DNA from: a virus
Length of the DNA stretch: 21,227 nucleotides
Direction: 5' to 3' (one strand)
Virus record (IMG/VR): IMGVR_UViG_3300026094_000044
Span: 1 to 21,227 of that record
A program made the translations under genes and the position numbers. Each line of letters begins with the position of its first letter. Positions within the stretch are counted from its first letter, which is position 1. The notes beneath the pieces are model-generated. The model did not search any database. It saw only the letters and a program-made list of their open reading frames with translations, and was not told the DNA's origin. Below, piece after piece: positions 1 through 6,170 of this stretch.

Positions 1-121
1 TGATTTGGATTCCGGGTCTGCAAATTTTTTATGAATCCCATATATATTTCGTAGAACGCAATGTCAAAAAAGTTATGGGGCACTTTGCCCGCCAATAACA
101 CAGATTCAACATAAACCCAAC

Positions 122-619
122 ATGGCTTTTGAGACATTACAGCAAAATGAGATGCTTTTCAGTCGGTTTGAGCCAAAGGTCGCAAACCGATTTCAATTCA
201 AATTGGGGGATACAAACGTTCCTACGTATTTGATCAAGCAGGCGAGCCGTCCAGAGATTAGTTTCAATACACTTGAACTTCCACATATCAACATGACTCG
301 CAAGCTAAAAGGCAAGGTGAGTTATGGGGATGTTTCACTCACTTTATATGATCCCATTTCACCAAGTGGTTCACAAGCCGTGATGGAATGGGTTCGTCTG
401 CACCATGAGACAGTCACAGGACGTGACGGATACAGCAATGTATACAAGAAAGATGTGATTTACAATACGCTTGATCCATCTGGAACGCGAATTGAGGAGT
501 GGAAACTAAAAGGTGCATTCGTAACATCTGCAAGTTTCGGTGAAGCAAGTTTTGATAATGATGCTCCAATGGAAATTTCATTGTCCCTTGCATACGATTA
601 CCCAATTCAAAACTACTGA
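122..619 (+). CDS. Tail tube protein, T4 gp19-like
   Basis: 165 residues, the usual size for T4-type tail tube subunits. These stack as hexameric rings around the tape measure inside the contractile sheath and form the channel for DNA. Family-like features are the start MAFETLQQNEMLFSRFEPKVANRF, read here as two stretches: a short N-terminal arm (1-15) and the conserved FEPKVANRFQF segment (16-26), followed by a beta-rich body with VSYGDVSLTLYDP (66-78), and the end SLSLAYDYPIQ. No Shine-Dalgarno sequence precedes the ATG; the leader is A/C-rich (cattcaacataaaccc-like). The tube gene normally follows the sheath gene, which would lie just outside the left edge. Assignment is from recognisable family sequence and from the tail genes downstream. 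Confidence is high for the role and lower for the exact T4 orthology. Confidence 0.85.
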   Translation: MAFETLQQNEMLFSRFEPKVANRFQFKLGDTNVPTYLIKQASRPEISFNTLELPHINMTRKLKGKVSYGDVSLTLYDPISPSGSQAVMEWVRLHHETVTGRDGYSNVYKKDVIYNTLDPSGTRIEEWKLKGAFVTSASFGEASFDNDAPMEISLSLAYDYPIQNY

Positions 620-650
620 TGATATAGAGCAGTATAACAAGGGGTTTTAT

Positions 651-681
<31 letters not shown>

Positions 682-697
682 TAAAACAAGCAAAAAA

Positions 698-1036
698 ATG
701 AGACGACAAATGCGACGAAAATTGCAAAGGGTCATTCAAGATGAGATTCAGATGCAACTTGATGAATATGGTTCATCGTATGCAGGGATTGATGATGAAA
801 GCATCAAACAATCACTTTCTCGGCATCTTAGTGTTACTCCGGGAGAGATAGAAGTCATGGATGTTTTTCCGAAGGGCCGCAACAGCCTTCGCATTGATGT
901 TTCTGTATCTGGAGCACGAAGTCTTCTTTATGTTGGTGGCCTGCAAAACTCTGGTTTTAATATTGTTGGTGTGGCTCCACGAAGCCAAGGAAAACTACGG
1001 CTCGTGTTGACCGCAACAGTTGGCGCTCTTCAGTAG
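698..1036 (+). CDS. Small shared-leader protein 1, unknown function
   Basis: 112 residues. The N-terminus MRRQMRRKLQRVIQDEIQMQL (residues 1-21) is a basic amphipathic helix; its last part matches the helix KLRRLIREEIRxQL seen in the genes at 1066, 1598, 2044 and 2663. The rest (25-112) is a compact alpha/beta-looking domain ending GKLRLVLTATVGAL that I do not recognise. There is no signal peptide or membrane segment. The leader holds a (CA)14 tract and no Shine-Dalgarno sequence. Its position after the tail tube gene suggests late expression with structural genes. It may be a virion-associated or packaged protein, but that rests only on the shared helix and location. Confidence 0.7.
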   Translation: MRRQMRRKLQRVIQDEIQMQLDEYGSSYAGIDDESIKQSLSRHLSVTPGEIEVMDVFPKGRNSLRIDVSVSGARSLLYVGGLQNSGFNIVGVAPRSQGKLRLVLTATVGALQ

Positions 1037-1050
1037 AAAAAATCAAATAT

Positions 1051-1062
1051 ACACACACACAC
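1051..1062 (+). repeat. (AC)6 tract before the 1066 start
   Basis: Twelve bases of perfect AC repeat lie 3 bases upstream of the ATG at 1066. This is the shortest of three CA tracts that sit directly before start codons in this window. No Shine-Dalgarno sequence is present. Confidence 0.85.
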
Positions 1063-1065
1063 GCC

Positions 1066-1439
1066 ATGAACGGTAGAAAAATCAGACGAATCATCCGAGA
1101 AGAGGTTTCACGAGTACTTCGTGAAACGCAAAATATCACGAATTATGGGAGGCCACTCTCCAAATCTATAACACAACCGATGAACCCGCCGCTCGTTTAG
1201 CCAAACATGTTGAATATGTAATTTCAAATCACTATCTTGATGGGTATGCGGATGTTCTTCACGATGGTCACGTATACATTACATTTGATGAAAGTGTGAG
1301 AAGACACGAAGTAAAAGAGCTTATGGTTGATCTCAATAATCAAATTTCAAAGATTAAGTTTTCAGATATGAGAATCAAAAACTCAACTAAAATGGAACCA
1401 ACAACAAGTTCTGATTTCCACAGATTATTGAATATGTAA
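1066..1439 (+). pseudogene. Shared-leader protein 2, broken by a frameshift
   Basis: The ATG at 1066 opens MNGRKIRRIIREEVSRVLRET, the same N-terminal helix as the neighbours, but this frame stops at 1198-1200 after 44 residues. The -1 frame is open from 1125 to the stop at 1437-1439 and reads KYHELWEATLQIYNTTDE and onward to FHRLLNM. Adding one A to the AAAA run at 1130-1133 joins the two frames into one protein of about 124 residues, the size of the intact relatives. The run is not a canonical -1 slippery heptamer (GCAAAAT), so a real one-base deletion or a homopolymer sequencing error is more likely than programmed frameshifting. The C-terminal part is not recognised. Confidence 0.65.
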
Positions 1440-1453
1440 AAAACATACACAAC

Positions 1454-1556
1454 ATAAATAAATTGAGACGACTGATCCGTGAAGAAGTTTCACGATAAGT
1501 ACCTTATCTGGAACTCCGACACGTTTGCAAGGGACTTCGTAAGAAAATTCGGATGA
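1454..1556 (+). pseudogene. 5' remnant of a shared-leader gene, start codon lost
   Basis: ATA at 1454-1456 stands where the start should be. It is followed in frame by NKLRRLIREEVSR and a TAA at 1496-1498. In the +1 frame from 1494 the sequence continues DKYLIWNSDTFARDFVRKFG to a TGA at 1554-1556. With ATG for ATA and a small indel near 1494 this would be a leader helix plus a short tail of about 35 residues. At the DNA level, 1460-1489 is close to the helix-coding stretches at 1652, 2065 and 2675. It looks like a duplicated and decaying copy. It could also be residue of recombination between leader sequences. Confidence 0.5.
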
Positions 1557-1597
1557 TATCAAACAAAAAATAACAACATAGTCACAACACACAAACC

Positions 1598-1972
1598 ATG
1601 AGACGACGTAGAAAGCACAGAAGAGCACGCCGACGCAGTTCACGAACCAACAAATTGCGACGCTTGATTCGTGAAGAAATTAGGCATCAACTTAATGAAG
1701 CATCTTTTGATCCATATGTTCCTGCAACGATTGTCTCGGACCGAATGGGAAATATCCTATTGACGTTTGAGTATGGTAATGAACCGGTGGAAGTTTACTT
1801 GCAGCGCAGTCAAGAAATTGAAACCTTGAAGAGAGACTCACAGCCAGACGAACCTGGAATTGTTGATATGGATGAAGCCATTGACACAGCCAGAAGCGGC
1901 TATAGCGTAGATATCAAAGTCCACGACAGCAGAGCACATGCGTATTGGCGGAGTCAAGACGTCTACCGTTAG
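1598..1972 (+). CDS. Small shared-leader protein 3, unknown function
   Basis: 124 residues. Residues 1-20 are extremely basic (MRRRRKHRRARRRSSRTNK). Then comes LRRLIREEIRHQLNEA (21-36), the motif shared with the neighbouring genes. The C-terminal region (40-124) looks like a small beta-strand domain (NILLTFEYGNEPVEVYLQ, about 50-67) followed by an acidic, poorly structured end. I know no match for it. The leader is A/C-rich (acaacacacaaacc) with no Shine-Dalgarno sequence. The arginine block could bind nucleic acid or scaffold. Packaging into the head is one reading of the shared N-terminus, unproven here. Confidence 0.7.
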   Translation: MRRRRKHRRARRRSSRTNKLRRLIREEIRHQLNEASFDPYVPATIVSDRMGNILLTFEYGNEPVEVYLQRSQEIETLKRDSQPDEPGIVDMDEAIDTARSGYSVDIKVHDSRAHAYWRSQDVYR

Positions 1973-2000
1973 AAAAAAGCCACACACATACAAATAGTGT

Positions 2001-2008
2001 TATATATT
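2001..2008 (+). promoter_or_regulatory. AT-rich TATATATT box, possible late promoter
   Basis: TATATATT lies 36 bases before the ATG at 2044 in a short gap between genes. Similar boxes occur before 2663 (TATATAAAG) and 6171 (GATATAAAG). T4-type late promoters have only a TATAAATA element near -10, which these resemble. No other promoter element is visible, so this is a weak call. Confidence 0.25.
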
Positions 2009-2043
2009 CACACACAAAACTATTTGAACATAACATGTGAAAT

Positions 2044-2583
2044 ATGAGATCAAGAACAAAACGAAAATTGCGGCGGTTGATTCGTGAAGAAATCAACCGC
2101 CAACTCATCAATGAAGGGGGCCGGTATAACCATGCCAGTAACATGACTCCCGTCAAAAACATTGGAGTCAATGATTTCAAAATTGGCGACTTCATCAGGC
2201 TTTCATATCCCCACAAAACGAAAGGGGACGTTGAACGGCACTTGCTCGTCATGAACCCAGAGAACGATCATGGCAACGTCGCCTTTTTGGACCTTAGCTA
2301 CCTTTCAGAGAAAACCATTGCCAAGGTTTTTGCCAATCTTCATGATCGCATGTCGCCAATGGCTGCACAAATGATGAACAAAACCTTTCCGGCTGAATAT
2401 AAAGCAGGGCCAATCAAAGGTGGACATGACGAGTTCTATTATGACGTTGTCAAACAGATTCCAAAAGCGCGGAAAGCATACCGAACGTATAGAAAAGAGC
2501 GCATTTCGGATGGCCTTATCACTCGCATGAAATACAAGCCTTCATTGACAGGGGATCTTCGTGATTACAAGTACATTGACTGA
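2044..2583 (+). CDS. Small shared-leader protein 4, unknown function
   Basis: 179 residues, the longest intact member of the cassette. The N-terminus carries KRKLRRLIREEINRQLINEG (about 6-25), nearly identical at the DNA level to the helix-coding part of the 1598 gene. After a linker, GDFIRLSYPHK and RHLLVMNPENDHGNVAFLDL (about 50-85) suggest a small beta-barrel (SH3-like) domain; the alpha-rich end holds FYYDVVKQIPKARKAYRTYR (about 140-160). The combination of a beta-barrel and a late AYRTYR-type motif is reminiscent of hypothetical proteins in marine T4-like phages, a memory I cannot verify here. There is no transmembrane segment. The start is preceded by AT/A-rich sequence without a Shine-Dalgarno sequence. 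Confidence 0.7.
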   Translation: MRSRTKRKLRRLIREEINRQLINEGGRYNHASNMTPVKNIGVNDFKIGDFIRLSYPHKTKGDVERHLLVMNPENDHGNVAFLDLSYLSEKTIAKVFANLHDRMSPMAAQMMNKTFPAEYKAGPIKGGHDEFYYDVVKQIPKARKAYRTYRKERISDGLITRMKYKPSLTGDLRDYKYID

Positions 2584-2606
2584 AAAAAGAAAAGAAGCGC
2601 GTGTAT

Positions 2607-2615
2607 TATATAAAG
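2607..2615 (+). promoter_or_regulatory. TATATAAAG-type box, possible late promoter
   Basis: TTATATAAAG lies about 50 bases upstream of the ATG at 2663, in a gap whose other content is A/C-rich leader. It resembles the T4 late -10 element TATAAATA. No -35 element or binding site supports it further. Confidence 0.3.
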
Positions 2616-2662
2616 CAAGCGAGAGTACACACAATTAAATTCACAACAAAACAACAAAGCCC

Positions 2663-3130
2663 ATGAAAAATCAAAAATTGCGTCGCTTGGTTCGCCAAGA
2701 GATACGCAGACAACTACGAGAGAACACCAGAAAACGACCGCCCATGAGCAGACGGAACGCCGTCAACGAATTCAAAGCAACCAAAACACGACAATCCATG
2801 CATTCTGATCGGGAAGCATTGTCGCGTGACGATGAAGCCACGTTTGTGCGTGCCGTTAAAAGCTCTTTGAGTGATCTTGGATTTAAAGACGTGGATATGT
2901 CATACCATAGTCCACAAAATGAGTTTGAATTTGAACCTGCATACCAACCACCGGTTACGCTTTCGTTGAATGCAACATCAAAACAAGGCGTTTACATTCT
3001 TGAGTTGATGGCTGGAGATGAACGTCGCCCCCAAATCAACCGATTCAAGATCACCGTTGATGGTTCGTTGGATAATAATTTCAATGAATTGGATGATATG
3101 ATTCACGATTTGCTTGATGAAACCCTATGA
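2663..3130 (+). CDS. Small shared-leader protein 5, unknown function
   Basis: 155 residues. It starts MKNQKLRRLVRQEIRRQLREN (1-21), again the basic helix of the cassette. Residues 22-50 are a basic, low-complexity linker (KRPPMSRRN). A folded domain of about 100 residues follows, starting near DEATFVRAVKSSLSDLGFKD (55-74) and ending NFNELDDMIHDLLDE. The pattern of helix, several strands (VTLSLNATSKQGVYILELMA) and C-terminal helix could fit a small alpha/beta cargo domain, but I recognise no family. A strong terminator at 3261-3305 closes the transcript after this gene, which marks the end of this sub-operon. Confidence 0.7.
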   Translation: MKNQKLRRLVRQEIRRQLRENTRKRPPMSRRNAVNEFKATKTRQSMHSDREALSRDDEATFVRAVKSSLSDLGFKDVDMSYHSPQNEFEFEPAYQPPVTLSLNATSKQGVYILELMAGDERRPQINRFKITVDGSLDNNFNELDDMIHDLLDETL

Positions 3131-3232
3131 TGAAATGAACACGAAGATTGGTCTCTATTATGGATATGTGGTTGGCCAGGTTTTCTATCAACGTTTTCAA
3201 GAAACATCCATAACTTAGGACCGTTATGGACG

Positions 3233-3253
3233 CGGGGTGACATCGTCACCCCG
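3233..3253 (+). other. Perfect 9-bp hairpin without U-tract
   Basis: CGGGGTGAC, loop ATC, GTCACCCCG. The next bases are acacagag, so it is not an intrinsic terminator by itself. It lies 7 bases before the terminator hairpin at 3261 and may stabilise the 3' end of the upstream transcript against exonucleases. Confidence 0.6.
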
Positions 3254-3260
3254 ACACAGA

Positions 3261-3305
3261 GTGGAGTCTCATATGACAAGGGTGAGACTCCACCTTTTTA
3301 TTTTT
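3261..3305 (+). terminator. Intrinsic terminator after the 2663 gene
   Basis: Stem GTGGAGTCTCA (3261-3271) pairs perfectly with TGAGACTCCAC (3283-3293) around an 11-base loop. It is followed by CTTTTTATTTTT. This is a classic Rho-independent terminator, and it separates the shared-leader genes from the 3338 gene. Confidence 0.9.
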
Positions 3306-3337
3306 CGCACACATGTTCACACAAACATTCATGGTTC

Positions 3338-3811
3338 ATGCAGATACACATATCAAAACAGGACACGATTACCCTCACGCCAGTCAAAGAGAACGAACGC
3401 CTTCATCACGTCAACAAACCATCAAAGGGGTTGTGGACATCAACGGCATGCCGACCACACGGTGAATGGACAAGTGATTGGTGGGAGTTCATCAAAACGA
3501 ACCATCTCGTCCGTCGTGCAAAATACGTTCACATGTTTACAATTGTCGGATCACCACGCATTTTGTCTGTGAACCGAGTCTCTGAAATTGATGATGTATA
3601 CGCGAAATGGGGACACGATGGACTTCGTTCCACATGGAGAGAAACAGATATGCTTGATTGGGTCCAAATTGCCCATCATTTTGATGCATTTTACATATCA
3701 AAGGCTGTTGCACAAACGACACAATTTAGAACGTGGGATTGCGAGTCGTTTGTTTGGTTTGACCCTACCTATTTGAAAAAGCAATTCACTTGGAAAATTT
3801 CCAAAAAATGA
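3338..3811 (+). CDS. Putative ADP-ribosyltransferase-like protein (GLWxS / WDxxS family)
   Basis: 157 residues. Three blocks stand out: LHHVNKPSKGLWTST (about 22-36) followed by WTSDWWEFI (44-52); RILSVNRVSEIDDVYAKWG (about 74-92); and LDWVQIAHHFDAFYIS (about 106-121) with TWDCESFVWFDP (132-143). The order KPxGLWxS, SxWxxW, IDWxxIAxxYDxxxI, WDxxSxxWF matches a widespread bacterial, fungal and phage protein type that I associate with the ADP-ribosyltransferase fold; the family name and catalytic residues are not certain to me. T4 carries ADP-ribosyltransferases (Alt, ModA, ModB) that modify host proteins, so the role is plausible. Its stop overlaps the next ATG as ATGA, so the two genes are probably translationally coupled. 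It follows a terminator and so needs its own promoter. Confidence 0.5.
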   Translation: MQIHISKQDTITLTPVKENERLHHVNKPSKGLWTSTACRPHGEWTSDWWEFIKTNHLVRRAKYVHMFTIVGSPRILSVNRVSEIDDVYAKWGHDGLRSTWRETDMLDWVQIAHHFDAFYISKAVAQTTQFRTWDCESFVWFDPTYLKKQFTWKISKK

Positions 3812-4284
3812 ATAGACAACAACGTAGGATCAGAACGGTCATTCAAAAGTTGGTTGAACAAGAAATTGACAGCCGCTCGGTGTTGAACGAGAGAATCAAC
3901 ACACCGCAAAAGTTTTCTGCCGATTTTCAAATCGGCAGGTTTCTTCAAAAATGCATCAACATGATTTTGAATCAGGTCAAGCGAAACGTTGGTGACAGGA
4001 ATGTGAAAGTGACGCATGGACCAACGCACAACAATGGCACATCACATGTTGAATTTGATGGATATGCACGTTCGGACATCGGAGTTTCTGTTTCGCTAAC
4101 GAGTGTGTATTACAATCACGATGTTGAGTTTGAAGTTGCAATTCATACCCCACAAAACCCGGCTCCCGGATCGCTGAAAGAAACATGGACCGTGGATGGT
4201 GACAAAAATCCTGAAAAAACCCTTAATGATGTTGCACGCTATATCATCGGTACGGCGTTTCAATATGACACAAAATTGAAATAG
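3808..4284 (+). CDS. Small protein with divergent basic leader helix, unknown function
   Basis: The start at 3808 is chosen over 3790 because ATGA overlaps the upstream stop and because translation then begins MNRQQRRIRTVIQKLVEQEI, a divergent version of the basic helix found in the cassette. The length from 3808 is 158 residues. The C-terminal domain (about 45-158) contains FQIGRFLQKCINMILNQVK, then beta-strand-like HVEFDGYARSDIGVSVSLTS and DVEFEVAIHT, and a final helix (LNDVARYIIGTAF). The layout (helix, strands, helix) is close to that of the 2663 protein, though the sequences are not visibly related. Coupling to the ADP-ribosyltransferase-like gene may mean a partner or immunity-type role; that is speculation. 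Confidence 0.65.
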   Translation: MNRQQRRIRTVIQKLVEQEIDSRSVLNERINTPQKFSADFQIGRFLQKCINMILNQVKRNVGDRNVKVTHGPTHNNGTSHVEFDGYARSDIGVSVSLTSVYYNHDVEFEVAIHTPQNPAPGSLKETWTVDGDKNPEKTLNDVARYIIGTAFQYDTKLK

Positions 4285-4289
4285 AAAGC

Positions 4290-4748
4290 ATGAATAGAGT
4301 GATCAACGAAAAAATTGTTGATAAGGACGCCATTGATTTTGTTCGTTTTACCGCGAGTGCAAAACATTTCATGATCAAGAGATTGAGTTTTTGAAGAGCT
4401 ATATTATCTTATCCCATGAAACCCAACTATTTGTCGTTGGACACGATCCCTGCACAATTTCAATGGCAGTGAAAGCGCATATTGGAACAATTGCATACAG
4501 ACTTATTTTTCATAAACAGGCGTACCACGATGATTCTGAAGTCCCTGATTTATTATGATATAACATCCGGAACCGCAAAAAGGTATGTTGTGAAATGCGT
4601 GAGTAGTATATTGGAACAATTCAAACGACAATACGGACACCATTCCAAGTTATTCCCATGCCCCACCATCTTTTCAGAGCGGCACATACGATACCGGGGT
4701 TCCTTGACAGTCTTGAATTTCTTCCCGCTGTATTACATACACGTGTGA
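4290..4748 (+). pseudogene. Decayed gene, possibly a phage metallopeptidase-like protein
   Basis: The ATG at 4290 reads MNRVINEKIVDKDAIDFVRF and stops at 4392-4394. The -1 frame, open from 4337, continues coherently: FYRECKTFHDQEIEFLKSY, QLFVVGHDPCTISMAVKAH, IGTIAYRLIFHKQAYHDDS, to a stop at 4555-4557. The original frame then picks up again with YDITSGTAKRYVVKCVSSIL (about 4551-4620). Two frameshifts would restore one protein of about 120-150 residues. The stretch IGTIAYRLIFHKQ resembles the LRTLAHELVHHKQ zinc-binding helix of metallopeptidase-like proteins I recall from marine T4-like phages, but the HExxH residues are absent. So this is either a dead relative or an unrelated protein. It holds most of the 548-base gap before 4833; after about 4680 I see only AT-rich sequence. 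Confidence 0.45.
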
Positions 4749-4832
4749 TGTAGTATATTTTATTATATCACCAACATTTTTCGGATCTACCGGAGGATTT
4801 TGAACCAATAACAAACAGACCGAGCGTTTCAA

Positions 4833-5573
4833 ATGAAAACACAATCTTTTGAACTACCAAGTAAAGGGTACTTTTACGATGCGGATGATCCATTATCATC
4901 CGGAACATTAGAACTTCGTTACATGACTGCAAGTGACGAGGATATTTTAACCGACAAGCAATATGCACAGAAGGGTGAAACGTTGGACCGCCTTTTGAAA
5001 TCTGTCATTGTCAATGATAACGTCAATTTAGATACCATGCTTGTTGGAGACAAATCTGCTGCCGTGGTTGCAACTCGTATCATGGCATACGGTCCCCAAT
5101 ACACCTTCAGTTTCACGCCACCGGGTGAAACGTCGTCTCGGCGCGCCACCATTGATTTGACCGACATCAAGGACAAGCAAATAAACTTTGATGCATATGA
5201 AAAACACCAAAAAACCTTTGAACATACGCTTCCCGTTTCAGAAGACACTGTTGAGTTTCGTCTCCTGCGTCATGCAGATCAACGAGACATTCGGTTTGAG
5301 ACGAAAAAACTCAAGCAAGCGGGAGGACCATCGCCAACTGTCACACTTCGTTTGAAGCATCAGATCGTGTCTGTAAACGGTTCAAATCAAGACATTGGGT
5401 CATATGTGGATAACATGCTTGCACGTGATAGCATGTCTCTGAGAGGGGCCATAGATGATGTGACACCGGATATTGATATGACATATGAGTATGAAAACAA
5501 TAACGGGGGGATTGACAGTGTTCCAATCAGCATTGAACCAGACTTTTTTTTTCCTTCGGAGATGACTACATAA
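4833..5573 (+). CDS. Baseplate/tail assembly protein, T4 gp26/gp51 family (zero-frame product)
   Basis: 246 residues. The N-terminus FELPSKGYFYDADDPLSSGT (5-24), then LRYMTASDEDILTDKQYAQK (28-47), LDRLLKSVIVND (51-62) and LDTMLVGDKSAAVVATRIMAYG (66-87) are typical of the T4 baseplate/assembly family (PF12322, which includes gp26 and gp51). T4 members act in hub assembly. In phages with long tape measures the same position, just upstream of the tape measure gene, is held by tail assembly chaperones. The zero-frame protein ends PDFFFPSEMTT just after a run of nine T. The -1 frame is open across this point, so a longer form is likely. No Shine-Dalgarno sequence is visible. Confidence 0.75.
   Translation: MKTQSFELPSKGYFYDADDPLSSGTLELRYMTASDEDILTDKQYAQKGETLDRLLKSVIVNDNVNLDTMLVGDKSAAVVATRIMAYGPQYTFSFTPPGETSSRRATIDLTDIKDKQINFDAYEKHQKTFEHTLPVSEDTVEFRLLRHADQRDIRFETKKLKQAGGPSPTVTLRLKHQIVSVNGSNQDIGSYVDNMLARDSMSLRGAIDDVTPDIDMTYEYENNNGGIDSVPISIEPDFFFPSEMTT
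5546..5552 (+). other. Candidate programmed -1 frameshift site T_TTT_TTT
   Basis: In the frame of the 4833 gene the codons are GAC TTT TTT TTT CCT (5541-5555), so the last seven T form an in-phase X_XXY_YYZ slippery heptamer. A -1 slip leads from SIEPDFFF into SFGDDYIIKVHREITQ and onward to 5944. The zero frame ends seven codons later at 5571-5573. I did not find a convincing downstream stem or pseudoknot by eye. Confidence 0.6.
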
Positions 5574-5944
5574 TCAAGGTTCATCGGGAAATCACACAAC
5601 TGATCTACTATAGCAACGGCGGATATAGTTGGAACGAGTTATACTACCACGTTCCAGTGCATATGCGCCGCCTGTATTCACGCCAAATTCAAGAGATCAT
5701 GGACAATGAGCGTGAACAAGCAAAGAAAGAATCCGCCTCCAAGCAATTTGACATTACCAAGTCTCAACTACCAGATGACATCAAACCTGGTGATCCAACC
5801 CAAGTTAAAAATGAACACCTGAATCACGATCCTCGGATTTATTCCCCAGACAACAATAATAAATCGGCTCAAGCATCGGAGTTTGAATTGCCAGAGTCCG
5901 CAAAGCAAAAGATTCGTGAATCACAACAACCATCAACACAATGA
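5552..5944 (+). CDS. -1 frame extension of the assembly protein (gpT-like part)
   Basis: Open in the -1 frame from 5537 (after a TGA at 5534-5536) to the TGA at 5942-5944; entry at 5552 gives 130 residues and a fusion of about 370. The part SNGGYSWNELYYHVPVHMRR (about residues 21-40 of the extension) looks like a conserved phage motif, with helices around it (REITQLIYY before, LYSRQIQEIMDNEREQAKKE after). The rest is charged and probably disordered. No ATG precedes the conserved part; the first candidates are GTG 5657 and ATG 5663, which would cut it in half. This supports expression by frameshifting. The stop overlaps the next start as ATGA. Confidence 0.6.
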   Translation, partial: SFGDDYIIKVHREITQLIYYSNGGYSWNELYYHVPVHMRRLYSRQIQEIMDNEREQAKKESASKQFDITKSQLPDDIKPGDPTQVKNEHLNHDPRIYSPDNNNKSAQASEFELPESAKQKIRESQQPSTQ

Positions 5945-6141
5945 AAAATATATCAGAAGGCATTTGGAGTTTCCTCCAAGACATCATTTCAGGAGAAAGT
6001 GCGAGGAAGTCATACATCAACCAACTCAAAAACAGTGACCCGGAAATCCGGGATGCAATCAACCAACTTGAAAAGAACCGTGAAAAGGTCAAGAAAGCAG
6101 TTGACAAAACACGGGAAGATACCGGAATTCGGTTCAAATGA
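5941..6141 (+). CDS. Small protein upstream of the tape measure, unknown function
   Basis: 66 residues, starting at an ATGA overlap with the upstream frame. The N-terminus MKNISEGIWSFLQDIISG could form an amphipathic helix. Residues 30-60 (DPEIRDAINQLEKNREKVKK) are strongly charged and helical, probably a coiled coil. There is no cysteine and no clear membrane segment. Its position between an assembly protein and the tape measure gene suggests a minor tail or assembly function. I recognise no family. Confidence 0.7.
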   Translation: MKNISEGIWSFLQDIISGESARKSYINQLKNSDPEIRDAINQLEKNREKVKKAVDKTREDTGIRFK

Positions 6142-6144
6142 AGA

Positions 6145-6151
6145 TATAAAG
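6145..6151 (+). promoter_or_regulatory. TATAAAG box before the tape measure gene
   Basis: GATATAAAG lies 20 bases before the ATG at 6171. It resembles a T4-type late -10 element, and if used it would give a leader of about a dozen bases. It lies in the 29-base gap after the 66-residue gene. Unconfirmed. Confidence 0.25.
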
Positions 6152-6170
6152 AAATAAAACGCGGTCCAAC

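Noticed and set aside
1-98. Possible 3' ends of an upstream gene: frame 3 reads IWIPGLQIFYESHIYF and stops at 96-98; frame 2 stops at 32-34.
   Set aside because: The sheath gene probably ends here, but neither frame shows a recognisable sheath C-terminus, so no partial gene is called.
1120-1140. Programmed -1 frameshift in the 1066 gene
   Set aside because: The sequence GCAAAAT is not a canonical X_XXY_YYZ heptamer; a plain indel is simpler.
3135-3218. 27-codon ORF MNTKIGLYYGYVVGQVFYQR with further residues
   Set aside because: Too short, not clearly supported, just before a terminator hairpin pair. May be a real small gene but no evidence beyond an open frame.
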